DNA of 41,157 nt, taken from positions 1-41,157 of the forward strand of contig JBCCIS010000046.1 of NCBI GenBank assembly GCA_039028155.1. Reading direction: 5' to 3'. The position numbers and the translations under genes were made by a program. The notes beneath the pieces are model-generated. The model was not told the DNA's origin and made no database searches. It saw nothing but the letters and a program-made list of their open reading frames with translations. The stretch is from Pseudomonadota bacterium. Lineage in GTDB: Bacteria; Pseudomonadota; Alphaproteobacteria; SP197. Within the stretch, counting starts at the first letter, position 1; the number at the start of each line of letters is the position of its first letter. Shown one piece after another: positions 15,263 to 23,282 of the stretch.

Positions 15263-17413
15263 ATGTCCCTCACCCACGTCGAAGATCGTCCGACACCCGC
15301 AGACTGCCGAGCCGACAGCCAGCTTCAGGTCTGGGAAGCCGCCGGCAAACGGTTTTTCGTGCTGACCCAGAAAGGCCACTTCGCGGACCTTTGTTATGAC
15401 CACGGCCGCCTGTTGGCCAAGGAAATTGAGGACGGCGTTTTTCCGGAGATCCTGGCGACCATCGCGCACGATGTCGACGCCAGCCCCGATCTGGAGACCG
15501 GCGCCATGGACAGCATCCAGGGCGCCTTTTTCAATCGGCTCAGCAACGATGTCCTGGAATCGTCCAGCCAGGAGTTTCGTGACGGTGTGGCCGCGCTGGC
15601 ACAGGGCTGTTTAGGGCAACTGTCCAATCCGCTGTTTAATGAGACAGCCGTTGAACATGCCTGCGTCGCGATCGACACGGGCAACATCGCAACCGGCTTT
15701 AACCACCTGGTCGCCAACGTCAGCGGTGCAAAACGCACCGGCCATTGGCTGCAGTATGCGGTATTGGCCAACATCTTTGAGGAGTCCGGCCGCAGCTATG
15801 ACGAAATCGACGACGATGAGGATGAGGTTAAGAACAACACCGCAGCACTGCGTAACCGTATGCGCAACACGCGCGGGCGACGCCGCGCCGGTATGGGCTG
15901 CACCGGCATTTGGGCCGCGGCCGGATTAACGGCTAACGGCCATGGCCTACACGCGCGAAACTTCGATGGTGCCTTCTTTGCTTGGAACCGCTACCCCGTC
16001 TTGCATCTGATTGATGAGACACCGACCAACAACAACTGGCAACGTTACGCCGCCGTCGGTACGGCGGGACTGGTCTATCCAGGCGGCATCAGCGGCGTTA
16101 ATGAGGCCGGTATCGCTGTTTCGCTGCATCAAATGTCGACGGTGAATTTCACCGCCGGCGACGGCAGCGGCGACTTCGACGTCGCACCTTACGTCCAACA
16201 ACGCATGCTTCGGGAAGCCAAGACGCTGGATGACGCCGTCGACATCGCACGGTCGCGAAACCATTTCGCCTCTTGGACGATCCTGGTCAGCCACGCGGCG
16301 TCGGGCAAAGCCTTGCGGGTCGAGCTGAACGGCGCCCGCGACGATGACACCGGTGACCACATCAATCGGGTGGAAGCAAGCCCCGCGGCGGAGCGGATGG
16401 TGCAGTCAAACCACTTCCTCTCCGAGGCATTGAAGGAACGTCACAATCTGCTGAGCGACGCACATTTTACCCCAACCGTCGGCAAGTGGATGGAGACCCG
16501 CGCACGCCTTGCCACGGCCGACAAACACCTCAAGGACGCCACCGCAGCGGGCGAGGTGACAACGCAGTGGGCGCTCAACACGTTGGCCGATCACAACGAT
16601 GAGACGTTGGATGGCGACCGCCGCAGCTTCGGCCGGACGATCTGCAAGTCCTATAGCCTTATGGGCAGCATCGCGCGGGCAAGCGCCGATCGTGCCAGTC
16701 CGGATGACGAGATCTGGTTCACGCTTGGCGACCGGATGCCCGGACCCCATTCGACGCTCGTCGGCTTCGCCATCGACTGGCAGGCACTTTCATTTGCGCC
16801 GGTCGGCACCCATGTGGCGGATACGGCACCGCCCGCGCTTCTGTCCGCCATGGACGACTATATCGAGGCCTTTTCGTCCCACGACCGGCCACGCCGACCT
16901 AGCGGCGACTATGTACGGCGCAGGCCGACCGAGGCGGAAATGCAAGGCATTCGCCGCCTGGCGATTGCGGATCTCGATCGCGCGATCGAAACCCTCGACA
17001 ACGCCGCCGTCGTCGACCCGATCTATCGCTATATCCGCGCCCGGCTGTGCCACGACACCGCAATGGCTGTGCCCCAGGCGGTTCAGGACGAGTTCTTGCA
17101 TAAGGCGGCAGACGACTGGGCCTGGTTGCGCGAGCATGCTGACAGCAATGACGTCGCGATGACGGATTGGGAGCGCGCCCTAATCTACATCCTTTCAGCC
17201 GCCACCAAGGCCGCGCTTGATCCACAGGACCCGTCCGCGCACGACGAACTCCTGGATACCGGCCGTACCCTGCTGGAAGGTGTAGCGCACAGCCTGTTCG
17301 GCGATGGCGCCGTGCATCACGACATCAAGAACTGGCGTAAGGTCATCGCCGCCATCGACGCCGATGGCGGCTTTGCGGAACTGCCCAGCATCGATTTCGT
17401 CACCGTGGAGTAG
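15263..17413 (+). CDS. C45-family Ntn-hydrolase (acyl-coenzyme A:6-APA acyltransferase-like)
   Basis: A 716-residue protein of the AAT/C45 N-terminal-nucleophile hydrolase type. The key motif is AGMGCTGIWAAAG with Cys213, the expected autocleavage nucleophile, followed by GLHARNFDG at 228-236, the family's (A/G)RNFD motif. Before the cleavage site are an acidic stretch (YDEIDDDEDEV, 179-189) and a basic one (RNTRGRRR). Further family features are SGVNEAGIAVSLHQM and LREAKTLDDAVDIAR. The pro-part of about 212 residues and the C-terminal region beyond about residue 530 make it longer than typical members. No signal peptide is seen. It converges with the decarboxylase gene, overlapping 14 bases. 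The amide or peptide substrate is unknown. Confidence 0.78.
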   Translation: MSLTHVEDRPTPADCRADSQLQVWEAAGKRFFVLTQKGHFADLCYDHGRLLAKEIEDGVFPEILATIAHDVDASPDLETGAMDSIQGAFFNRLSNDVLESSSQEFRDGVAALAQGCLGQLSNPLFNETAVEHACVAIDTGNIATGFNHLVANVSGAKRTGHWLQYAVLANIFEESGRSYDEIDDDEDEVKNNTAALRNRMRNTRGRRRAGMGCTGIWAAAGLTANGHGLHARNFDGAFFAWNRYPVLHLIDETPTNNNWQRYAAVGTAGLVYPGGISGVNEAGIAVSLHQMSTVNFTAGDGSGDFDVAPYVQQRMLREAKTLDDAVDIARSRNHFASWTILVSHAASGKALRVELNGARDDDTGDHINRVEASPAAERMVQSNHFLSEALKERHNLLSDAHFTPTVGKWMETRARLATADKHLKDATAAGEVTTQWALNTLADHNDETLDGDRRSFGRTICKSYSLMGSIARASADRASPDDEIWFTLGDRMPGPHSTLVGFAIDWQALSFAPVGTHVADTAPPALLSAMDDYIEAFSSHDRPRRPSGDYVRRRPTEAEMQGIRRLAIADLDRAIETLDNAAVVDPIYRYIRARLCHDTAMAVPQAVQDEFLHKAADDWAWLREHADSNDVAMTDWERALIYILSAATKAALDPQDPSAHDELLDTGRTLLEGVAHSLFGDGAVHHDIKNWRKVIAAIDADGGFAELPSIDFVTVE

Positions 17414-18617
17414 AGAGTTCGCCGGGCGGCATGACGCCCTCACCCTCGATCCGCACCCAGTGGTCCGTATGAAAGCCGTTGAAGCGCGTGCTGGTGGCGT
17501 TGGTGTAGGCGCCCGCAAGGCCGAACTCGATCCAGTCGCCCACCGCGAGATCCGCCGGCAGGTCCATCTTGTGCGGCAGCACGTCCAACGTGTCGCAGGT
17601 CGGACCCGAGATCGCATAGGAACGCCTGGCCGCACTCGCCGCGCCACCGGGCCGGATGACGCGCCACGGGTACTGGACGGCATTGCTTGACATGTTGAGT
17701 TCCGAGAGCCCGCCATAAACACCGTCGTTCAGAAACACCATGTCGTCCTTGATCAAAATGACCTGGACCAGAAGCGACTGGCCCTCGGCGACAAGGGCGC
17801 GGCCCGGCTCGCACATCAGGCCGCCTTCACCAATCCACGACCCGTTTCCGGCTGTCTCGCGAATGGCGTCAAAGAAGGCATCGACCGGATCGGTACCCAG
17901 TCCCGGGTAGTCGGTCGGAAAACCCCCGCCGACATCGAGCGATACGATCGCGACACCCGATGCCGTGACGACCTCTTCGGCCGCGGTGATGGCGCGGCGA
18001 TAGGCATCGGGATGGCGGCACAGCGAGCCGACGTTGAACGCCAGGCCGGGCTGCAGACCGGCGTCAGCGACACGGCGCAGCAATCGCGCGACCTCTTCAG
18101 GCTCGGCGCCGAACTTGCTGGAAAGCTCATAGACCGAGGCTGGGTCGAACGCCTTCATGCGGATGTGGATGGTGGTGTCCTGATCCGCCAGAGCCAGAAG
18201 CCTATCGACCTCGCTTTCGTGATCGGCGACGAAGTTGCGGACGCCGTAACTGAAGAAAGCGGTCTCGGCTGCGCCGGCCAGCTTGCAGATGGCCATGAAG
18301 TAACAGGTGGCGTCCGGACAGTGTTCCTTGACCAGCGCAACCTCGCGCAAGGACGCGGTATCGAAATGGCGAATGCCCGCGCCATAGAGTTCCCGGATGA
18401 TCTCGGGATGCGGATTGGCTTTGACCGCATAGAGCGTACGGCCGGGAAAGCCCGTGACGAAGCGGCCGGCGACCTGCTGCAAAACGCGCGGATAGAGGCA
18501 ATAGACGGGCTCGGCGGGTTTCAGCGCATCGACGACGGCATCGACCGATCCGAACGTCTGAAGGCTGGCAGCCCGGCTTGTGATAGCGGGCGTCTCGACG
18601 GCGAGCGTTTGATTCAT
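17400..18617 (-). CDS. Ornithine/lysine decarboxylase, alanine-racemase fold
   Basis: A 405-residue fold-III PLP decarboxylase like eukaryotic ornithine decarboxylase. The PLP lysine is K66 in YAVKANPHP, the glycine loop is VSLDVGGGFPTDYPG, and EPGRALVAEG holds the phosphate-binding arginine. GPTCDTLD carries the catalytic cysteine-aspartate pair typical of ODC and lysine/ornithine decarboxylases. Diaminopimelate decarboxylases usually differ there. The product would be putrescine or cadaverine. ATG 18617 has GGGAGGGATG upstream. It is divergent from an Lrp-type regulator, which is a natural candidate controller. Confidence 0.88.
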   Translation of the reverse strand: MNQTLAVETPAITSRAASLQTFGSVDAVVDALKPAEPVYCLYPRVLQQVAGRFVTGFPGRTLYAVKANPHPEIIRELYGAGIRHFDTASLREVALVKEHCPDATCYFMAICKLAGAAETAFFSYGVRNFVADHESEVDRLLALADQDTTIHIRMKAFDPASVYELSSKFGAEPEEVARLLRRVADAGLQPGLAFNVGSLCRHPDAYRRAITAAEEVVTASGVAIVSLDVGGGFPTDYPGLGTDPVDAFFDAIRETAGNGSWIGEGGLMCEPGRALVAEGQSLLVQVILIKDDMVFLNDGVYGGLSELNMSSNAVQYPWRVIRPGGAASAARRSYAISGPTCDTLDVLPHKMDLPADLAVGDWIEFGLAGAYTNATSTRFNGFHTDHWVRIEGEGVMPPGELSTPR

Positions 18618-18701
18618 AAGGTCATCCCTCCCGGTAACCATCCGCAGCATTGCGTTCGGGCCGAATGATACCCGCGGCGGCTTGACGGTTGCGGGCAAAC
18701 C

Positions 18702-18717
18702 CTCCGAAAATATGGAG
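18702..18717. promoter_or_regulatory. Candidate operator between decarboxylase and Lrp-type regulator
   Basis: CTCC-N8-GGAG with an A/T-rich centre (GAAAATAT) in the 140-base gap between the two divergent starts. Lrp/AsnC sites are short imperfect dyads with A/T centres, so this fits in form. A TTGACG lies just before it (18682-18687) and could be the -35 box of the regulator. No binding data exist. Confidence 0.35.
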
Positions 18718-18757
18718 AATTTGGTCATTATGACTCCGCCTGGAGGGGGATCTCGCC

Positions 18758-19240
18758 ATGGATCGTCTGGACATCCGAATCCTCGACGCATTGCAACGCG
18801 ACGGCACGCTGACTCAGGCGGAGCTGGCCGAACAGGTCGGCTCAACCCCTTCCACGAGCTTGCGGCGCGCCGAACGCCTCAAGGCGAGCGGGCATCTGGA
18901 CCGGTGCGTCTATCTCGCCGATCCCAAGAAGCTGGAGCGTGGTCTGCGCGCCATCATCACCGTCGTCACCAGCGGTCTGGGCGGCAAGAAGGGCAAAGAG
19001 TTCGCCAAGCGTCTCGCGAGCGAACCGGCGCTCGACATGGCCTATGGCACGACCGGCGAGGTCGACGCCGTGCTCCTTGCGAATTTCAGGGATATGGAAG
19101 AATTCCGGACCTTCTGCGAACGCCTGTTCGACAACGATCCCCATGTCCTCCGCTACACAACGATGTTCGCGGTGGATAGCTACAAACACACAACCGTGGT
19201 GCCAACCGATGCACTTGCCGCGCGGCTTGAGGACGCCTAG
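18758..19240 (+). CDS. Lrp/AsnC family transcriptional regulator
   Basis: A 160-residue regulator. The N-terminal winged helix-turn-helix is typical ([42 protein letters not shown], residues 4-45), and the C-terminal half is the RAM ligand-binding domain (AIITVVTSG... [29 protein letters not shown]). GGAGGGGGATC precedes the ATG. Lrp-like proteins often control a divergent neighbour in response to an amino acid, so regulation of the ornithine/lysine decarboxylase is a reasonable inference. Its stop overlaps the convergent pyrC by 4 bases. Confidence 0.93.
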   Translation: MDRLDIRILDALQRDGTLTQAELAEQVGSTPSTSLRRAERLKASGHLDRCVYLADPKKLERGLRAIITVVTSGLGGKKGKEFAKRLASEPALDMAYGTTGEVDAVLLANFRDMEEFRTFCERLFDNDPHVLRYTTMFAVDSYKHTTVVPTDALAARLEDA

Positions 19241-20289
19241 CCCTCGGCCTCCACGAAGCGCCAAGACAACGTCTCACCGGCGTGGAACGGAACGAGCGTC
19301 AGGTCATCGTTGCCAACGACATCCGGCACGGCTTGTGCTTCGCGGCGCAATGTGACCTGGCCATCGTTGAGCGGCAGACCATAGAAACGCGGGCCAAACT
19401 CCGAAGCGAAAGCCTCAAGCCGGTCGAGCGCGCCCTCCTCGTCAAAGGTCTGGGCGTAGCTCTCCAGGGCGACGGGCGCGCTGAAGATGCCGGCGCAGCC
19501 GCAGGCACTTTCCTTCTCGTGCTTGGGATGAGGCGCGGAATCCGTGCCCAGAAAAAACCTTGGATTGCCCGAGACCGCCGCCTTGCGCAGGGCCTCGCGA
19601 TGCTGACGGCGCTTGGCGACCGGCAGGCAATAGGCATGCGGCCTGATCCCACCTTCGAACATGGCGTTGCGGTCGATGCGCAGATGATGGGCGGTGATCG
19701 TGGCGCCAAGGTTCGCGCCGGCCGCCTCGACAAACGCGACGGAGTCCCCAGTCGTGATGTGCTCCAGCACCACCTTCAGCGCCGGAAAGTCGGCGAGCAC
19801 CGGGCCCAGCACCTGTTCCAGGAACACCGCCTCGCGGTCGAAGATATCGATATCCGGCGACACGACCTCGCCATGGACCAAGAGCGGCATGCCGATCGCC
19901 TGCATGCGCTCCAACACCCCGTGGATATGACGCACATCGGTGACGCCGGACGCGGAGTTGGTCGTGGCGCCGGCTGGGTAAAGCTTGCAGGCGGTGAAGA
20001 CGCCACCCTTAAACCCCGTCTCGATCTCGTCCGGATCGATTTCGTCGGTCAGATAGGCCGTCATCAGCGGGGTAAAACCGCGACCCGCCGGTAGCGCCGC
20101 AAGAATGCGGTCGCGGTAAGCGGTGGCCGCGGCGACCGTGGTGACCGGTGGTACCAGGTTCGGCATGATGATCGCACGCGCGAACTGGCGCGCGGTATGG
20201 TCGGCGGCAAAGGCCAGCATGGCGCCATCACGCAGATGAACGTGCCAGTCGTCGGGCCGGCGCAAGGTCAGCGTCTCGCCGCCCGTCAT
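19237..20289 (-). CDS. pyrC: Dihydroorotase, homodimeric type
   Basis: Zinc enzyme closing carbamoyl-aspartate to dihydroorotate in pyrimidine synthesis. The 350-residue protein shows every metal ligand of the E. coli PyrC type, each shifted by one residue: H16 and H18 (WHVHLRDG), K102 (carboxylated lysine in CKLYPAG), H139 (LVHGE), H177 (EHITT) and D250 (GTDSAPH). The substrate residues around [20 protein letters not shown] are also typical. Nothing unusual is seen. Confidence 0.96.
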   Translation of the reverse strand: MTGGETLTLRRPDDWHVHLRDGAMLAFAADHTARQFARAIIMPNLVPPVTTVAAATAYRDRILAALPAGRGFTPLMTAYLTDEIDPDEIETGFKGGVFTACKLYPAGATTNSASGVTDVRHIHGVLERMQAIGMPLLVHGEVVSPDIDIFDREAVFLEQVLGPVLADFPALKVVLEHITTGDSVAFVEAAGANLGATITAHHLRIDRNAMFEGGIRPHAYCLPVAKRRQHREALRKAAVSGNPRFFLGTDSAPHPKHEKESACGCAGIFSAPVALESYAQTFDEEGALDRLEAFASEFGPRFYGLPLNDGQVTLRREAQAVPDVVGNDDLTLVPFHAGETLSWRFVEAEG

Positions 20290-20484
20290 CGGGCCAGCCG
20301 CGATCGTTCGGCACCGCCAGTCACATTCGCACCCCAGTTAAACCCGTCGTTTGCGGTCAACGGGCACCGGATGCCCAGACCGTTACCCTGCATACACAAG
20401 CAGGCCGGGTCTGCCTACGGTTTGTCGTGAGTTTTGCGCGGATATCCGCAGGGGCAGCCGTGGGCTACAACAATTGCACCGACG

Positions 20485-21003
20485 TCAATTGGCGCTGCTG
20501 CGCGCGACGTGGCGCCGGAACGCCTCTTCCAAGTCGTCGCTGGTGCGCTCGCCAACCAGCACATCGCGCCGGTTCCCCTCGGCATCGAACAACAGCAGCG
20601 TGACATGGTTGACGTTGTGCGCGGCCGCCAGCTGACGGCCTTCGGAGCGGCTGATATCGGCAATCAGGTATTGCAGCTCACCGTCCTCAAAGGACGCCAT
20701 CGCATCGCGCGTCTCGCCCTGCAGGGCCAGGCAACGCGGACAGTTGGGATCATGGATCTGGACGACCGCCGGGATCCCATTGCCGATCTGGGTGAGGTCG
20801 TGCTCCCGGATGGTCGCGCGGACATCCTGGATCAGGTACCAGCCGCCGCCGCCCGCGACCACCGCCAGCAGACCGCCGTTGCGGATCTTCCGCAAGACGT
20901 CGCGCCGGCTGGACTTGTCCGATGCGTCCTCGGGCGCCGCTTGGACCGAAACGTTCGCCTGTTTCTTCGCCGGCCGTTTGGCTTTCCGTTTCTGCTTCTT
21001 CAT
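20485..21003 (-). CDS. Membrane-anchored thioredoxin-like protein
   Basis: A 172-residue protein. A lysine/arginine-rich N-terminus (KKQKRKAKRPAKK) is followed by SSRRDVLRKIRNGGLLAVVAGGGGWYLIQ, a single hydrophobic anchor that also resembles a Tat signal. The rest is a thioredoxin-like domain with AVVQIHDPNCPRCLALQ, a CPRC redox pair, then LQYLIADIS and a conserved-looking VNHVTLLLFD where a cis-proline is usually found. I cannot name a subfamily. ATG 21003 is preceded by GGGGGTGG; a GTG at 21015 is the alternative start. Confidence 0.72.
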   Translation of the reverse strand: MKKQKRKAKRPAKKQANVSVQAAPEDASDKSSRRDVLRKIRNGGLLAVVAGGGGWYLIQDVRATIREHDLTQIGNGIPAVVQIHDPNCPRCLALQGETRDAMASFEDGELQYLIADISRSEGRQLAAAHNVNHVTLLLFDAEGNRRDVLVGERTSDDLEEAFRRHVARSSAN

Positions 21004-21096
21004 TGCGCGCACCACCCCCGGTTTCCCAACGCCACGCCATCAACGCTTTCGCGCGTGTCATAGTGGCGGAGCGTGCGAAAAGAGAGAAGCTGACCT

Positions 21097-21114
21097 CACG
21101 CACACGTGTGCGTG
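21097..21114. repeat. Perfect 18-bp palindrome
   Basis: CACGCACACGTGTGCGTG reads the same on both strands. It lies about 95 bases before the thioredoxin-like gene start and 30 bases from the displaced guaA fragment. No T-run follows, so a terminator is less likely than a protein-binding site. Confidence 0.6.
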
Positions 21115-21143
21115 GTTTATCGCGCCTACCTATCGGGCGGGGG

Positions 21144-21240
21144 GCCCTACTCCCACTCGATCGTGCCGGGCGGTTTCGACGTGATGTCGTCGGTCACCCG
21201 GTTGATGCCGCGCACCTCGTTGACGAAGCGGCCGGCGATC
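21144..21240 (-). pseudogene. Displaced 3' fragment of guaA
   Basis: These 97 bases match the 3' end of intact guaA (23186-23282) at 90 positions, an offset of exactly 2042 bases in the same orientation. Read on the minus strand the fragment ends in the GuaA C-terminus [12 protein letters not shown] and the stop codon. Upstream it has [16 protein letters not shown] against [16 protein letters not shown] in the intact gene, and a Y-to-D change. Similarity stops abruptly at 21241. It has no start and is not a gene; it looks like the original guaA end pushed away by an insertion. Confidence 0.88.
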
Positions 21241-21487
21241 TGACATGGCGGTCGTGGATCAGCGTAGGTGCAGAATGCAGGAATGCGGATTCCGCTAATG
21301 ATTGTTACAATTCTGGGATTGAGACTAAGGCCGCCCGATCAGAATCGTCTGGGAACCGACGAAGCTGCCAATTCGTGATCAACCCACCTAGCACGCCATC
21401 AGGTTCCGCCTTCTGATCCCGTCGAGTTTTCGAACCGGCGTTCAATGTTCAATCGTCCCAGCAAAGAGCGAGCAATAGGTCAAAGCA
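21241..21487. other. Non-coding left part of the insert
   Basis: About 250 bases between the guaA fragment and the carbamoyltransferase start. No gene is visible on either strand. The sequence is visibly richer in A and T than the flanks (for example GATTGTTACAATTCTGGGAT at about 21299), in line with foreign origin. It probably holds the promoter of the carbamoyltransferase gene, though no clear -35/-10 pair stands out. No integrase or transposase remnant was found. Confidence 0.5.
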
Positions 21488-23164
21488 ATGAGTTCCAGAT
21501 CCTGTTTCATGGGCCTTAACCTTGGGCATGATCGCGCAATTTCGTTCGTAAGCGATGGCCCGCTTTCGTTTCACACCGCTATTGAACGGCTCGACCGCCG
21601 AAAACACTCCGAGTCGCCCGACTACCCGGTCGCCGAGATTAACCGGGTGCTCGACCACCTTGGGATCGCTATCGACGATATCGCGGGTGTCTGTCTCTCT
21701 TATCTCGGGAGCAACCCCGAGCGGATCAGCGAGACGATGGCGTGGGAGTTTCGTCAGGAGTTTCCAGGCTTCCGCGGCGACTTCTCCACGCTGGATCATC
21801 ATAACGCGCACGCGATCGGTGCGCAGGTCTGCAGCGGATTTAATGAAACACTCGTCCTGGTCGCGGACGGCGCCGGTGATGAACGCCTGTGGGGCACGCA
21901 GGCTGAGTCCCTGATTTCCGTCAACGCGAAAACTTGCCAATTGATAGATGAGCGCGTGCAGTCGATGCCGCGAAGTCAGCTCAATCGGCCAAAGTTCTAC
22001 GATCCCGCATTCTTCCGCGCTGATGACGCAACGCGTCAAATCAGCCTGGGCCTGAAGTACGAGCAGATCACGTATTTGTGCGGATTCGGCCCGGGGCAAG
22101 CGGGCCAGACGATGGCTCTGGCGGCCTATGGGGAACCTCTATTCGATTACCAGCGCTACCTGCCGTCCGATCTTTCGTTCTCGCTGACCTATCCGGACTT
22201 CCTGCGGGAGTTCACGGACCTGGCGTCCTCGCGAAAGCAGACCCTTAGAGAGTTCGCCAAGAGTAATCGTGCTGATATCGCGGCGACCTATCAGGCCTAT
22301 CTCGAAGAAGCGCTCGTTCGCATCAGCGAGGAGGTCGTGCGCCGCCACAAGCCTGACGCGCTGTGTTTCGCCGGCGGCATATTCTTGAACTGCCTCTCGA
22401 ACAGGAAAATTACCAACGCCCTATCGCAAACGAACCTCTACTTCCTGCCGGCATGTGGTGATGACGGACAGTCAATCGGCACGGCGGCCTATGCGTACTG
22501 GCGACAGGCAGAACGTTTTCCCGAACCGAACACCGCCTTCCCCTACCTCGGCCGCGGCTTCTCGTCGGAGGAATGCGAGAAAGCTGTCGCCGAAGCCGGT
22601 CTTGCCGGCGAGAGACTGTTCGGATCATCCCGCGCGGAGCGTCTTGCCCAACTGCTCGCCGAAGGCAAGATCGTGGGTGTACTCCAGGGCCGATCGGAAG
22701 CCGGCCCCAGGGCACTCGGCCACCGCAGCATACTGGCGGACCCGCGCTCCCCCACGACAAAGCCTCGCATCGACGCTGGCATCAAACGACGCGCCGAGTT
22801 TCGGCCCTACGCGCCGATGATGCTCCGCGAATGTGTCGGCGACATCACCGACTTCGCCTCTGCTTCGCCCCACATGCTGATCACCGCCGATGTTCGGGAA
22901 CAGCATCGGTTGAAGTTGCCCGCCATCACGCATATCGACAACAGCACACGCGCACAGACGGTGACGGAAGAGATCGATCCGTTTCTCTTCGCGCTTCTCA
23001 CGGCGTTCGAACACAAGACCGGCTATGGCGTCCTTCTCAACACGTCCTTCAACGATGAGTCGGAGCCCATCGTCGACAGCCCGGAAGATGCCATCCGCAC
23101 GTTCCTGCGCACCGAGCTCGATGCGTTGCTTCTCGAAGAGGTTCTCGTGACCAAATCCGGCTGA
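21488..23164 (+). CDS. NodU/CmcH-type O-carbamoyltransferase
   Basis: A 558-residue enzyme of the NodU/CmcH/TobZ family, which moves a carbamoyl group from carbamoyl phosphate, via carbamoyl-adenylate, to a hydroxyl of a sugar, Nod factor or antibiotic. The Kae1-like domain has GLNLGHDRAISF (usual GxxxxHDxS), LDHHNAHAIGA (metal histidines), GQAGQTMALAAYGEP and CFAGGIFLNCLSNRK. The C-terminal domain has LQGRSEAGPRALGHRSIL and LLNTSFNDESEPIVDSPEDA. All blocks are present, so it is probably functional. It is the only gene between the two guaA repeats and runs opposite to its neighbours. No glycosyltransferase or biosynthetic partner is near, so the acceptor is unknown. Confidence 0.9.
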   Translation: MSSRSCFMGLNLGHDRAISFVSDGPLSFHTAIERLDRRKHSESPDYPVAEINRVLDHLGIAIDDIAGVCLSYLGSNPERISETMAWEFRQEFPGFRGDFSTLDHHNAHAIGAQVCSGFNETLVLVADGAGDERLWGTQAESLISVNAKTCQLIDERVQSMPRSQLNRPKFYDPAFFRADDATRQISLGLKYEQITYLCGFGPGQAGQTMALAAYGEPLFDYQRYLPSDLSFSLTYPDFLREFTDLASSRKQTLREFAKSNRADIAATYQAYLEEALVRISEEVVRRHKPDALCFAGGIFLNCLSNRKITNALSQTNLYFLPACGDDGQSIGTAAYAYWRQAERFPEPNTAFPYLGRGFSSEECEKAVAEAGLAGERLFGSSRAERLAQLLAEGKIVGVLQGRSEAGPRALGHRSILADPRSPTTKPRIDAGIKRRAEFRPYAPMMLRECVGDITDFASASPHMLITADVREQHRLKLPAITHIDNSTRAQTVTEEIDPFLFALLTAFEHKTGYGVLLNTSFNDESEPIVDSPEDAIRTFLRTELDALLLEEVLVTKSG

Positions 23165-23185
23165 GCACGGCGCGAGGGATCACGC

Positions 23186-23282
23186 GCCCTACTCCCACTC
23201 GATGGTGCCGGGCGGTTTCGACGTGATGTCGTAGGTCACGCGGTTGATGCCGCGCACCTCGTTGACGATGCGGTTGGCGACC
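23186..23282 (-). repeat. Right direct repeat (3' end of intact guaA)
   Basis: Second copy of the 97-bp repeat at 21144-21240, covering the last 31 codons, the stop and three bases beyond. Seven mismatches separate the copies. Together they bound the carbamoyltransferase insert. Confidence 0.85.

Noticed and set aside
21144-23282. Transposon as the cause of the insertion
   Set aside because: No terminal inverted repeats, no short target duplication and no transposase were seen. The repeats are guaA coding sequence, which fits site-specific integration better.
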